Shown piece by piece: positions 45,163 to 53,589 of a DNA stretch of 64,000 nucleotides; the stretch's first letter is position 1; each line of letters starts with the position of its first letter. Position numbers and translations under genes: made by a program. Origin of the DNA: CBDBJL01 sp965206365 (lineage in GTDB: Bacteria > Pseudomonadota > Alphaproteobacteria > JABAAW01 > JAHZMA01); NCBI GenBank assembly GCA_965206365.1, contig CBDBJL010000018.1, forward strand, positions 62,001 to 126,000, written 5' to 3'. The notes under the pieces are model-generated. The model did no database searches, was not told where the DNA came from, and worked only from the letters and a program-made list of their open reading frames with translations.

Positions 45163-47094
45163 CTAGATTTTCTTTAAACTATTAATAATTTTTAAGATTT
45201 CTTCATATTTTCCTTTAATTTCTCCTGTTTCTGGATTTTTAATAGCCTCTCCATAAAGTGTAGTAATCTTCGTGATAGCTTCTGTTATTTTTCCAAACGC
45301 TTTATCCACTTCAGCAATATTTTTGATGCATGGATTTTGTGGATTCAAAGCCACTGCTTTCTGCAATGCCAACCTCAACGCATGCAAGGCGGCAATATCG
45401 CGAATAATATCATGTTTTTTGGTTGTACTTTTCGCACCTATTGTGGTTAAAAAACTTTTAACATTGCGTAAAGCATCATTATAGGCTTGCGTGCCACGGG
45501 TAAAGATCGCAATGCCGCCTTTAATTTCGCCATTAGGATCTCCACTCATAATTACAAAACCAGCTCTGGCCTCAGCAGCCAAATCCCGAACCTTAAAGTT
45601 ATCTATGGTACCAGAATCTAAACCCCTTATACCCAATTGTTTCGAGCCATGATATTTTGCATTATAGGCTACAATTTCTGCCTCTAAGGCGGTGACCTCG
45701 TCACCCTGAATCCGCTTATCCTGAACAAAATTTTCAATATTTTTGCCCCGAATATATTGCCGTTCAATATGAAAATGCTCATTCCTAACTTGGCGATGAT
45801 AATCATCATATTCAAAATAGGGTGAGCCATCCAAACCAAGCCCATATGGCTTATCACCTTTTACAAAATAAAAAGCTTTGTCACCCGATTGCCACTGCAT
45901 TATATCGCCTTGTTTGATCTTGGAGATTGTAGCAATTTTTATTTTTTTACTATTTTTGGTTTTAGCAAAACCCTCAATGATCTCTTTTGTGATTGTTAAT
46001 GTTGTACCAACCCTATAAAGCGTTGCACTTGATTGCTCTATGATCTCAGGGTTAACAATTTTACGGTAATCACCAAATATATCACCCGCCTTGATGATAT
46101 TGCCTTCATTCAGATTGTTGGGCACTCGGTTCATATGGCGATAGGTGATAACGCAAATTTCGCCTTCCCCCTTTTTGGAATTACTTACCCAAGCCACGCG
46201 CACATAATTTGTACTAGATACGCTTGGGTTATAGCTTGTATCATTTTGTTTAATGCCAATAATCACACTTCGCTTTCGATTATGTGGATAAGTTACAGCT
46301 CCAATTTGATGCCCACGCATGTTAAAATCATCGCCATGATGGGTGCGAATATCACCAGTTGTTTTAAAGCGATTTTCGCCATATTGCCCAGTTAAAATCA
46401 GGTTAGCGTTTGCGGTATTTTTGGTAAGAATGATCGTAAGATTTTGTTGATATTCATCAGGACTCATCGCTGGCAGAGTGGCAAGATAGTTATTCGCTTC
46501 TGGAACCACGGCTTTTCCCTTTGTATGTTCTATGGTAACGCGTTCGGCTGTTTTTATGATCAGCTGTAACAATTGTGGATCCACCAAATGATCTTTTTCA
46601 TGAGAGCGAGGCTTCTCGCCAAATCTAATGATGCTACGCAAATTCTGAGAAGTCATCCAAGAAGATGCGTTTTTTTTCAGATAGAACAGCATCACCGGCA
46701 ATAATTTATCTTGATCATGCTTTGTATGTTGCCATAATGCCAAAGTCTCGCATTCACCCAGCTTCTGTCCAGTCTCAATTTTGCCAAGAGAAGTTTGAAT
46801 TGCCGGCAATTGCTTACGCTTCCAGTCTTGATAATTTTTGTTCCATTTGTCATACTCATGATAAGTCAATTGAATTTGAGGTAGCATATTTTTGGTATGA
46901 CGTTTCAAATCCACCATAGCCCGCGTAACCTCCTTGGGCAGAAGCCGTTCAATCTGATTGTTGCGTATTTTTTCAATACAGCTTTTTGTACTATAGCCCA
47001 TTCGCTGATTGGTTCGAATTTTTTCTTGATATTCGGTTAATAATTTCATATGTCTGGGCAGACAATTCCTTTTTGTATCTTTCGGCCTCGCCAA
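45163..47094 (-). CDS. Orphan 643-residue hypothetical protein
   Basis: This long open frame has no recognised domain, signal peptide or membrane helix. Its N-terminal 220 residues are basic and helical; the middle is beta-rich (YVRVAWVSNSKKGEGEICVI near 300); and the C-terminal 150 residues are helical (ALHALRLALQKAVALNPQ). The TTG at 47094 is just the first possible start; ATG codons at 47049 and 47001 are alternatives, none with a good ribosome site. An overlapping gene in another frame (46991-47212) has a strong start, and a run of six T at 47019-47024 may be the site of a frameshift joining them. The function is unknown. The ankyrin gene follows on the same strand. Confidence 0.55.
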   Translation of the reverse strand: MARPKDTKRNCLPRHMKLLTEYQEKIRTNQRMGYSTKSCIEKIRNNQIERLLPKEVTRAMVDLKRHTKNMLPQIQLTYHEYDKWNKNYQDWKRKQLPAIQTSLGKIETGQKLGECETLALWQHTKHDQDKLLPVMLFYLKKNASSWMTSQNLRSIIRFGEKPRSHEKDHLVDPQLLQLIIKTAERVTIEHTKGKAVVPEANNYLATLPAMSPDEYQQNLTIILTKNTANANLILTGQYGENRFKTTGDIRTHHGDDFNMRGHQIGAVTYPHNRKRSVIIGIKQNDTSYNPSVSSTNYVRVAWVSNSKKGEGEICVITYRHMNRVPNNLNEGNIIKAGDIFGDYRKIVNPEIIEQSSATLYRVGTTLTITKEIIEGFAKTKNSKKIKIATISKIKQGDIMQWQSGDKAFYFVKGDKPYGLGLDGSPYFEYDDYHRQVRNEHFHIERQYIRGKNIENFVQDKRIQGDEVTALEAEIVAYNAKYHGSKQLGIRGLDSGTIDNFKVRDLAAEARAGFVIMSGDPNGEIKGGIAIFTRGTQAYNDALRNVKSFLTTIGAKSTTKKHDIIRDIAALHALRLALQKAVALNPQNPCIKNIAEVDKAFGKITEAITKITTLYGEAIKNPETGEIKGKYEEILKIINSLKKI

Positions 47095-47212
47095 AGGCTT
47101 TCACGATACATTCATCACAGCGATTGCCCAGCATCTGGGCAATTTTGGGTGCGTCCTTTCCGTGTTTTATTAATGTTTCGAAACATTTTATCGTCTCATT
47201 TGATAATGCCAT
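46991..47212 (-). CDS. Small protein or true 5' part of the orphan gene
   Basis: A 73-residue product from ATG 47212 has AGGAG seven bases upstream, the best ribosome site in this locus. It begins MALSNETIKCFETLIKHGKD, contains RCDECIVKAFGEAERYK with a CxxC pattern, and stops at TAG 46991. It overlaps the 643-residue frame by 104 bases. If one A is lost from the A6 run (T6 at 47019-47024 on the given strand), the two frames fuse smoothly (NRISRKIRTNQRMGYSTK). So it is either a separate overlapping small gene or the start of a disrupted larger one. Confidence 0.5.
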   Translation of the reverse strand: MALSNETIKCFETLIKHGKDAPKIAQMLGNRCDECIVKAFGEAERYKKELSAQTYEIINRISRKNSNQSANGL

Positions 47213-47239
47213 TTGCTTTCTCCTAATGACTTTGTTCAA

Positions 47240-47753
47240 GTAAATATCTTGAACCTATTATAACGCAATCCAAGGGCTTCGAAATAGTTATTCACCATTT
47301 GTTCACCGATTTCTGCATTTAACCAGTAAATTCAAGGGATTGCCAGAGGGAAAAATGAAGAAAAAACCCTCGATTTTGCGGCGATTTCACCCCGAAAATC
47401 AAACAAAAGCTTCGATTTCAGCAAGAAAACCCATCAATTTTGCTTAGATTCGCGCTAAAATCCCGATTGATTCTTAGAAGATTCGCACGAAGATCCTGAG
47501 CATATATTATAAGGGGACCAGCCGATGGACACCCCCCTTAACATCCCCCCGCCATTATAATTTAAAGGGGGGTGCGTACTTCATTGATTTTGCAAGGAAA
47601 GATAGCGGGGGCAGGCATCCCGCTGTTATAAATTACACCCACAGCATTACCGATTAATATCGGTTAGAGACGATGCGTATTGCGTTAGGACTAAGATTAG
47701 TGTATGTGTTATACTGGGAAAGATTATATTTTACTACAAGGAAGGAAATTTTT
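47240..47753. other. Intergenic region before bioY with GC-rich dyads
   Basis: No gene is seen. Three inverted repeats stand out. CACCCCCCTT (47530-47539) pairs with AAGGGGGGTG (47565-47574). AGCGGG (47604-47609) pairs with CCCGCT (47619-47624). ACCGAT (47649-47654) pairs with ATCGGT (47659-47664), an operator-like dyad about 90 bases before the bioY ATG. The leftward part is AT-rich with repeated GATTCGC/GATTT pieces and no structure I can name. Confidence 0.45.
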
Positions 47754-48329
47754 ATGTCGTTACTTACAAAAAGCGAAACTCTTAGCCCGATAGGTGCAGA
47801 AGATTTTGCTCTTAACCGTAAAATATTAGCAGTTTTGTTAGGCAGTGCTTTTCTAACCATTTCATCTTATATCTCCGTGCCATTTTATCCTGTACCTGTA
47901 ACCATGCAAACTTTTGCAGTGCTCTTAATTGGGGCTCTTTATGGTTGGCGAATGGCATCTGCTACTGTGGCTAGCTGGTTGTTGGCCGGTGCTATTGGTG
48001 TGCCAGTTTTTGCAGGCGGTGGCAGTTTTGCTTCGCTTATTGGCCCTACAGGTGGTTATTTGATTGGATTTTTGGTGGCAAGTAGCGTGATTGGCTTTTT
48101 TAGCAATCGTGGTTGGAATGGTGATAAGCCATTATTAGCATTTTTAGCAATGCTACTTGGTGTTATTCTTATTTTTGGGTTTGGTTTTGCGTGGTTATCA
48201 AAATTTATCGGATTTGAACAAGCTTTTGTAGTTGGCGTTGTACCTTTTATTTTCGGTGATATTTTGAAGGCTGTGCTTGCTGTTTCTGTACTTCGGTTAA
48301 TCGCAATAAAAATGAAAAAGAGTACATAA
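47754..48329 (+). CDS. bioY: BioY-type biotin transporter (ECF S-component)
   Basis: BioY binds biotin and imports it, alone or with ECF modules. The 191-residue protein has six predicted helices and the family patterns SSYISVPFYPVPVTMQTFAV (near 34-53), LLIGALYGWRMA and GPTGGYLIGF (near 102-111). I chose ATG at 47754 because AAGGAAGGAAA lies seven to ten bases before; an upstream open stretch from 47673 has no family resemblance. No bioM/bioN or biotin-synthesis gene is in the window, so biotin may be scavenged here. Upstream lies a 16-base palindrome that could be an operator. Confidence 0.9.
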   Translation: MSLLTKSETLSPIGAEDFALNRKILAVLLGSAFLTISSYISVPFYPVPVTMQTFAVLLIGALYGWRMASATVASWLLAGAIGVPVFAGGGSFASLIGPTGGYLIGFLVASSVIGFFSNRGWNGDKPLLAFLAMLLGVILIFGFGFAWLSKFIGFEQAFVVGVVPFIFGDILKAVLAVSVLRLIAIKMKKST

Positions 48330-48534
48330 ATTTTAATGACGATTGCGCTGAGACCGCATCATTTTTGATGCATGCTAACTTTTCAAGGTTATGGTTACAA
48401 TGATAAACTAAAAGACTTATTCATCTGACTTTACAAAAATGTAAAAGGTCGCAGTATCTTGCTACTAACGACCCCATCATTTCCATGCTTATGTATCTGC
48501 TACGATAAGACAGAATAAAGAGATATGGGAATGC
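48330..48534. other. Short intergenic stretch after bioY
   Basis: AT-rich non-coding sequence with no clear terminator or promoter; the fossil insertion sequence begins to its right. Confidence 0.3.
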
Positions 48535-49554
48535 GGTTTTTGACACATTTTTTCATATGAAACTTAACAAAGATTCCTTTATATTCTATAGTTTAACCAT
48601 AATTACTTGTTAAGTTATGGGTTATATTATGAAAAAACATGTAAAACATTGAGTCTTTTTAGTTTGATGGAATTATATCCAACAAAGAAAAATGCCATAG
48701 AATATTTTGAAAAAATCAGATGGGGTAATAAACCAACTTGTGGTAAGTGTTTCGGTCATTCAAAAATCACTGACAGAAAAAGAAGGGTGATTATTGGTGT
48801 GGTTCATGCAGGGCATATTTTACAGTGTTCACCAATACGTCATTAGAAAGAAACAAGATTGATCCTAGAAAATGGTTATATGCCAGTTATTTACTTTTGA
48901 CTTCGCGTAAGGGTATTTCTAGTCTTCAAATATCGAAAGAATTGGGTATCAGACAATCTACGGCATGGTATATGATGCATCAATTGCGAATGTCTTGTGA
49001 AACTAGCAGTGATTTGTTGCCGGGTATTGTTAAGATTGATGAAACTTATATTGATGAATTTGAAAGAAACAAACCTGCACATAAACGCACAAAGAGTGAT
49101 CAAGGGTAAACCTGTCTGTGGGTATGCTGGTGAGGTAAAGGCTCGTGCTTTTACGAAAGTTAATTCTATGGCAATTTAAAGTTACATTGATGCCAATGTC
49201 AAAGAGGGTTCTATACTGTCTACTGATGAGGCAAGATTTGATAAACCTAAAGGTTATGAAAAGATTTTTGTTAATCACAATGCAAAAGAATGGGTCAATG
49301 GTATAGCAGCACCAATGGGATTGAAAGCGTCTGGGCCGTGCTAAAACGGGGTTATCATGGTAGATTTCAGTAAAAAGCACATTGACAAATATATCAATGA
49401 ATTTACTTTTAGATTGAATGAGGGCAATGTTAAGATAGACATTGCTGACAGGATTGATAGTTTGTTTAGGAACATGATCGGTAAGAAAATAACATATAAG
49501 GAATTGGTTTCTTAAATATTTGTAGAATTGTCAAGAAAACATGACAAAAAATGG
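48535..49554 (+). mobile_element. Degraded IS1595-family insertion sequence
   Basis: A single transposase gene of the ISXO2/IS1595 type occupies most of this stretch, but it is broken in several places. The whole length, about 1 kb, suits the family. Possible degenerate terminal inverted repeats are the T-rich segments at 48535-48554 and 49535-49554 (TTTTTGxCA...TTTTC); these are AT-rich and only partly matching, so the ends are uncertain. It separates bioY from aroE, and its right edge touches a broken zinc-ribbon gene. Confidence 0.65.
48652..49515 (+). pseudogene. IS1595-family transposase, multiply frameshifted
   Basis: The reconstructed protein has the family order. A zinc ribbon (CGKCFGHS then YWCGSC after a shift near 48790) leads into FTVFTNTSLERNKIDPRKWL, then KGISSLQISKELGIRQST and the start of the catalytic domain at IVKIDETYIDE. 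A shift near 49100 leads to GKPVCGYAGEVKARAF, an in-frame TAA at 49177-49179, then DANVKEGSILSTDEARFD, a stop near 49343, and the C-terminus HIDKYINEFTFRLNEGNV, ending at 49515. At least four disruptions make it inactive. It is an old insertion. Confidence 0.8.
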
Positions 49555-49672
49555 TTGATATTTTTTGTCAATTTATGTTTTGGTTGGACGTTACTTGTGT
49601 GGATAGGTACTCTTATATATTCAATGATGGGTGCTACAGAGTTTAAGAACACGGATAAGGATTTTTGAGTAT

Positions 49673-49853
49673 ATGAAACAAAAAATATTAGAAACTGCCG
49701 CAAAGGGATTGTTAAGTCTTAATGCGGCAGAACATAAAAAACTTAAAGAACTAACAAAGGCAAAAACGCTTTGTGATGCGTGTTGACAGGAATGGTAAAA
49801 TTGTGATGAAAGAAGGCAAATGTCAACATTGCAAGAATGATTTGTCAAGTTAA
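49673..49853 (+). pseudogene. Broken small zinc-ribbon protein
   Basis: From ATG 49673 the frame reads MKQKILETAAKGLLSLNAAE and onward to LCDAC, then stops at TGA 49784-49786. One extra T at this point (TGTTGAC) causes the stop: in the shifted frame the sequence continues as RNGKIVMKEGKCQHCKNDLSS and ends at TAA 49853, next to the aroE ATG. The rebuilt product of about 60 residues has CxxC (CDAC) and CxxC (CQHC), a zinc-ribbon pattern. I do not recognise it. It may be a passenger of the fossil insertion sequence or a native small gene that was disrupted. Confidence 0.5.
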
Positions 49854-50696
49854 ATGGATAAGTCTCAAAAATTATATGCTGTTTTAGGGGATCCGATTAG
49901 CCATTCACTTTCTCCTAAGATTCATCAATTTTGGATGGATGAATATCAAATGAATACGGATTATGTTGCATTGCCTGTCGCAGCAAAAAATTTTCCTGAG
50001 ATATTAACATTTTTACCGAAAATGGGTTTTCATGGGATTAATCTTACAATTCCACATAAAGAAATTGCATTGCCTTTATGTGATGAATTGTCAGATGCGG
50101 CTAAAGAAATAGGTGCCGTAAACACAATTTTGTTTCAAAATGGCAAAATTTTTGGTGATAATACTGATGCGCAAGGTTTTATAACAGCACTGAAAAAGGA
50201 GGGAAATTGTAAAAATTTTACGAATAAAAAAGCGGTTATTATCGGTGCTGGTGGTGCTAGTCGAGCTGTGATTTATGGTTTGCTTCAAGAAAAAGTTTCT
50301 CATATCGCTATTGTTAATCGTACTTTAGAACGTGCACAAAAATTATGTAATTTTTATCAAAAAAATTATGATCAAGTGATTTTTGAAGCTTTGTCTGTGA
50401 TCGAAGATGTATCTTGTGATTGTGATTTTATTATTAATTCTTCCAGCTGTGGTATGAATGGTGATCATGATATTGTCATAGATTTTCATAGATTTTCTGC
50501 TCCGATTATTTATGATTTGGTTTACAAACCCCGAGTAACAAAATTTTTACATGATGCAAAACTAGCACAATTTACTGCCATTAATGGTTTGGGAATGTTA
50601 CTTTATCAAGCGGCGTATGCTTTTGAAATATGGTTTGGTGTTCTTCCTAATGTTGGGCAAAAATTGCGTGATTCTATCCATGAATTAACCGGATAA
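49854..50696 (+). CDS. aroE: Shikimate dehydrogenase
   Basis: AroE reduces 3-dehydroshikimate with NADPH in aromatic amino acid synthesis. The 280-residue protein begins YAVLGDPISHSLSPKIHQFW (shikimate pocket). It has the catalytic Lys in LTIPHKEIAL (K69) and Asp in FGDNTDAQGF (near 105), and the NADP loop VIIGAGGASRAVIYGL (near 127-142). Length is normal. It starts right after the broken zinc-ribbon gene, and coaE follows three bases later (GTG start). The promoter was probably placed upstream of, or altered by, the insertion-sequence remnant. Confidence 0.94.
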   Translation: MDKSQKLYAVLGDPISHSLSPKIHQFWMDEYQMNTDYVALPVAAKNFPEILTFLPKMGFHGINLTIPHKEIALPLCDELSDAAKEIGAVNTILFQNGKIFGDNTDAQGFITALKKEGNCKNFTNKKAVIIGAGGASRAVIYGLLQEKVSHIAIVNRTLERAQKLCNFYQKNYDQVIFEALSVIEDVSCDCDFIINSSSCGMNGDHDIVIDFHRFSAPIIYDLVYKPRVTKFLHDAKLAQFTAINGLGMLLYQAAYAFEIWFGVLPNVGQKLRDSIHELTG

Positions 50697-50699
50697 TTT

Positions 50700-51332
50700 G
50701 TGTATATTATTGGCATTACTGGTTCTATTGCTACGGGCAAAACAACACTTGCAAAAACTTTTTTACGACGCGGTGCTGTGGTTTTTGATGCTGATAAACA
50801 AATTCATCAATTGTTAAAAAATAAAGCAACGCAGCCGATATTAGAAATGTTTCCTCAAATTGGCGAGCAAGAATCAGGAAAAATTCAGATTAATCGAAAA
50901 AAATTAGGAAAAATTGTATTTGCCGATATTACAGCATTGCAGAAGATTGAAGCTATATTGCATCCAATGCTTTATCAGGAAATGAAAAAATTTATGCGCG
51001 AGGCTTATTGTAAAAAATATGATTTTGTAATTTTAGACATACCCTTATTATTTGAAAAAAATATGGCTCGGTATTGTGATCTTGTAATTTTAGCGGATGT
51101 TCCAGCTTATATCCAAAAAATGCGACTGGAGCAGAAGCGACATTTAGATTTAAAAACACAAAAGATGATTCTATCACAACAAATGCCTCTCGATAAAAAA
51201 CGAAAATATGCTGATATTATGATTCCAATGAATTTACCTTTCGGGATTATCAAACGGAAAATGATAGCAATTGATGCAAGAAAGAATCACTATATTAAAG
51301 TTAAGAAAACTAGGCGGTTAGCTTTTCTATAA
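50700..51332 (+). CDS. coaE: Dephospho-CoA kinase
   Basis: CoaE phosphorylates the 3' hydroxyl of dephospho-CoA, the last step of coenzyme A synthesis. The 210-residue protein has a P-loop at 8-15 in GITGSIATGKTTLAKTF; the usual GSGKS form is replaced by SIATGKT. It continues with GAVVFDADKQIHQLL and the lid region RLEQKRHLDLKTQKMIL. A GTG start at 50700 follows aroE by three bases. Its 3' end overlaps the end of parB by 23 bases, tail to tail, with no terminator between, so the two operons could affect each other. Confidence 0.9.
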   Translation: MYIIGITGSIATGKTTLAKTFLRRGAVVFDADKQIHQLLKNKATQPILEMFPQIGEQESGKIQINRKKLGKIVFADITALQKIEAILHPMLYQEMKKFMREAYCKKYDFVILDIPLLFEKNMARYCDLVILADVPAYIQKMRLEQKRHLDLKTQKMILSQQMPLDKKRKYADIMIPMNLPFGIIKRKMIAIDARKNHYIKVKKTRRLAFL

Positions 51333-52194
51333 TTTGTCGATATTGTGCTTGGTCAGAAAAATGTAGGGTGATTTTACCCCCTTTGTTTTTTTGCTCAATC
51401 CCAACTTTAATCCCTAGATTTTCCTGTAAAAATCGTTCTTGATCTATGATATTTGGGTTTTTCTCTTGATGATTTTCATTATTGGGTGAAAGATTTTTTT
51501 TAGATTTTGCTACCATTGATTCGACAACACGAACAGAAAGATTTTTTGTTGCTATTTGATTTGCAATAGCCAAAGCCTTAGCCTCATCTAGCCCTATAAG
51601 AATGCGGGCATGGCCGGCAGTAATAGAATTCTTTTCAAGTAACTTTAACACAGATTCTGATAAATTCAAAAGGCGCAAACTATTGGCAATTGCTGAACGG
51701 CTTTTGCCAATTCTCTCAGCAAGCATTTCTTGCGTATAGCCAAATCTTTCTTTCAGATGAGTTAGCCCTTTGGCCTCTTCAATGGGATTTAAATCTTCGC
51801 GTTGCATATTTTCAACCAAAGAAATTTCAAGAATTTCTTGTAAATCCATTTCCCGAATAATAACAGGAACTTCATGGAGTCCGGCTTTTTGTGCAGCTCG
51901 CCAGCGTCTTTCACCCGCAACAATTTCAAACCGTTCATGGTTTTTTGTTGGGCACACTAATATCGGTTGTAACATACCGGTATTTTTTAAAGACGTTGCT
52001 AATTCTTGTAGGGCGTCTTCGTCAAAATGGTTGCGCGGCTGGTCAGAGCGTGGATTTAGCATTGCGATTGGTAATTTACGGTAACCAATATTACGGGGAT
52101 TATCGATATTGGTATTATTGCGAATATCCAAAACCGAAATTTCATCCCCTAATAAGGCTGATAGACCACGTCCTAGATTGGGCTTTGCATTCAT
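51310..52194 (-). CDS. parB: Chromosome partitioning protein ParB
   Basis: ParB binds parS and spreads by CTP-driven clamping to organise the origin region. The 294-residue protein has the CTPase box GERRWRAAQKAGLHEVPVI (near 96-114), a helix-turn-helix region (YTQEMLAERIGKSRSAIANS), and a C-terminal dimerisation segment (LGIKVGIEQKNKGGKITLHF). The ATG shares four bases with the parA stop (ATGA, 52191-52194). Two parS sites lie nearby, in rsmG and mnmE. Confidence 0.95.
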   Translation of the reverse strand: MNAKPNLGRGLSALLGDEISVLDIRNNTNIDNPRNIGYRKLPIAMLNPRSDQPRNHFDEDALQELATSLKNTGMLQPILVCPTKNHERFEIVAGERRWRAAQKAGLHEVPVIIREMDLQEILEISLVENMQREDLNPIEEAKGLTHLKERFGYTQEMLAERIGKSRSAIANSLRLLNLSESVLKLLEKNSITAGHARILIGLDEAKALAIANQIATKNLSVRVVESMVAKSKKNLSPNNENHQEKNPNIIDQERFLQENLGIKVGIEQKNKGGKITLHFSDQAQYRQIIEKLTA

Positions 52195-52988
52195 GCCGAT
52201 ACTCGCATTCTTAGGGAATCTTGCGTTAATATTTCGCCAGCAAGGTTGGTATAAGCTACCGAACCAGGGCAGTTTCGATCGTAAAGCAAAACAGGCTTGC
52301 CATGAGATGGAGCTTCTGAGATTTTTACATTCCGAGGAATAATGGTGTTATAAACCCGATCTCCTAAATGTATTTTCACATCATTGGCAACCAAATCTGA
52401 AAGATTATTACGCTTATCATACATTGTTAGCACAATACCCTGCATTTCTAAAGTAGGATTGAGGCTTTTTCGTACCCTAGCAATTGTTTTCAGAAGATGG
52501 CTTAACCCTTCTAAAGCATAAAACTCACATTGCAAGGGAACCATAACAGAAGATGATGCACATAAAGCATTCAAAGTAAGATGCCCAAGAGCAGGAGGGC
52601 AATCAATTAAAATATAATCAAAAGAACCTAGCAAAGGTGCAATTGCCTTTTTAAGCAAATTTTCTCGATCAGGTAGAGCTGTTAATTCCACTTCAGCACC
52701 CGAGAGATCTACAGATGAAGGAATTAAGGAAAGGTTAGAAATTTTTGTAGGTACAATTGCATCAGTCGCTTGGATTTGATTCAATAATAATTGATAGCTG
52801 GTAGGGCCTTCCCCTAAGATCCCTAAGCCTGTAGTAGCGTTTCTTTGAGAATCAAGATCAATGATAAGAACTTTTTTTTTGGCAATAGCAAGTGCAGTTC
52901 CAACATTAATAGCGGTTGTGGTTTTACCTACCCCCCCTTTTTGGTTGGATATGGATATTGTTTTGGTTACGAAACTATTTTCTAACAT
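52191..52988 (-). CDS. parA: Chromosome partitioning ATPase ParA
   Basis: ParA is the Walker-type ATPase that moves ParB-parS complexes. This 265-residue protein has KGGVGKTTTAIN (17-28, deviant Walker A), LIIDLDSQRNATTGLG, and YILIDCPPALGHLTLNAL. It starts within the end of rsmG (seven-base overlap) and ends overlapping parB by four bases. No N-terminal helix-turn-helix is present, as expected for a chromosomal ParA/Soj protein. Confidence 0.95.
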   Translation of the reverse strand: MLENSFVTKTISISNQKGGVGKTTTAINVGTALAIAKKKVLIIDLDSQRNATTGLGILGEGPTSYQLLLNQIQATDAIVPTKISNLSLIPSSVDLSGAEVELTALPDRENLLKKAIAPLLGSFDYILIDCPPALGHLTLNALCASSSVMVPLQCEFYALEGLSHLLKTIARVRKSLNPTLEMQGIVLTMYDKRNNLSDLVANDVKIHLGDRVYNTIIPRNVKISEAPSHGKPVLLYDRNCPGSVAYTNLAGEILTQDSLRMRVSA

Positions 52989-53587
52989 GAAATTTCCTTA
53001 CAAGCGAGAATAAAAGTACTTTGTTGCAAAAGTGGAATAATTTTATAGTGCATATTCCACTTTTTTAAGGCCTCTGTCAACTCTATTTGATAATTTTTGC
53101 CCTTATAAAATAAACAAAGACTATCTTGATGCATAAAATCAACGGAATAGTTGAATAATTTAGTTAAAGGAGCTAGGGCGCGTGCAGTGATAACGTCAAA
53201 TTTTTGCGGAGCAAGTTCTTCTATTCGGCAAACATGTAAGATAATTTTAGTCCCCGTAAGACGGGCTGTTTCTCTTAAGAAACTGGCTTTTCTTTGGTCG
53301 CTTTCGACGAGATGAAATTGCAATGATTCTAAATCAGCTGTTTGTTCTTGATAATAAATTGCCGCCACCAAACCGGGGAAACCACCTCCACTGCCAAAAT
53401 CTGCAATTATTGTACTATTTTGTGGAAAAAAATCCAAAATTCGAATCGATTGAGCAATATGGCGTTGCCATAAATCTTCATTTGTGGCTGTAAGATTAAT
53501 ATGTTTTTGCCATTTATAGAAATTATTTGCAAAAAATTGTAATTTTTTGCTCTGCCTTAATGTTTCACATGAAACATTCCAACGCAT
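52982..53587 (-). CDS. rsmG: 16S rRNA (guanine-N7) methyltransferase RsmG
   Basis: RsmG methylates G527 of 16S rRNA using S-adenosylmethionine. The 201-residue protein has the SAM-binding loop IADFGSGGGFPGLVAAI (near 62-78) and LVESDQRKASFLRETA (near 98-113), as in GidB/RsmG. The gene contains a parS site (53561-53576) that covers codons 4-9. It lies two bases after mnmG and overlaps parA by seven. Confidence 0.93.
   Translation of the reverse strand: MRWNVSCETLRQSKKLQFFANNFYKWQKHINLTATNEDLWQRHIAQSIRILDFFPQNSTIIADFGSGGGFPGLVAAIYYQEQTADLESLQFHLVESDQRKASFLRETARLTGTKIILHVCRIEELAPQKFDVITARALAPLTKLFNYSVDFMHQDSLCLFYKGKNYQIELTEALKKWNMHYKIIPLLQQSTFILACKEISC
53561..53576. promoter_or_regulatory. parS site 1 (one mismatch)
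   Basis: The 16-base sequence TGTTTCACATGAAACA differs at one central base from the widely conserved parS consensus TGTTTCACGTGAAACA. It lies within the first codons of rsmG, about 1.4 kb from parB. ParB should nucleate here. Only established consensus knowledge is used. Confidence 0.85.
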
Positions 53588-53589
53588 AT

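Noticed and set aside
47019..47028. Programmed -1 frameshift at A-AAA-AAT in the orphan gene
   Set aside because: The second frame is +1 relative to the first, so a -1 slip would not join them.
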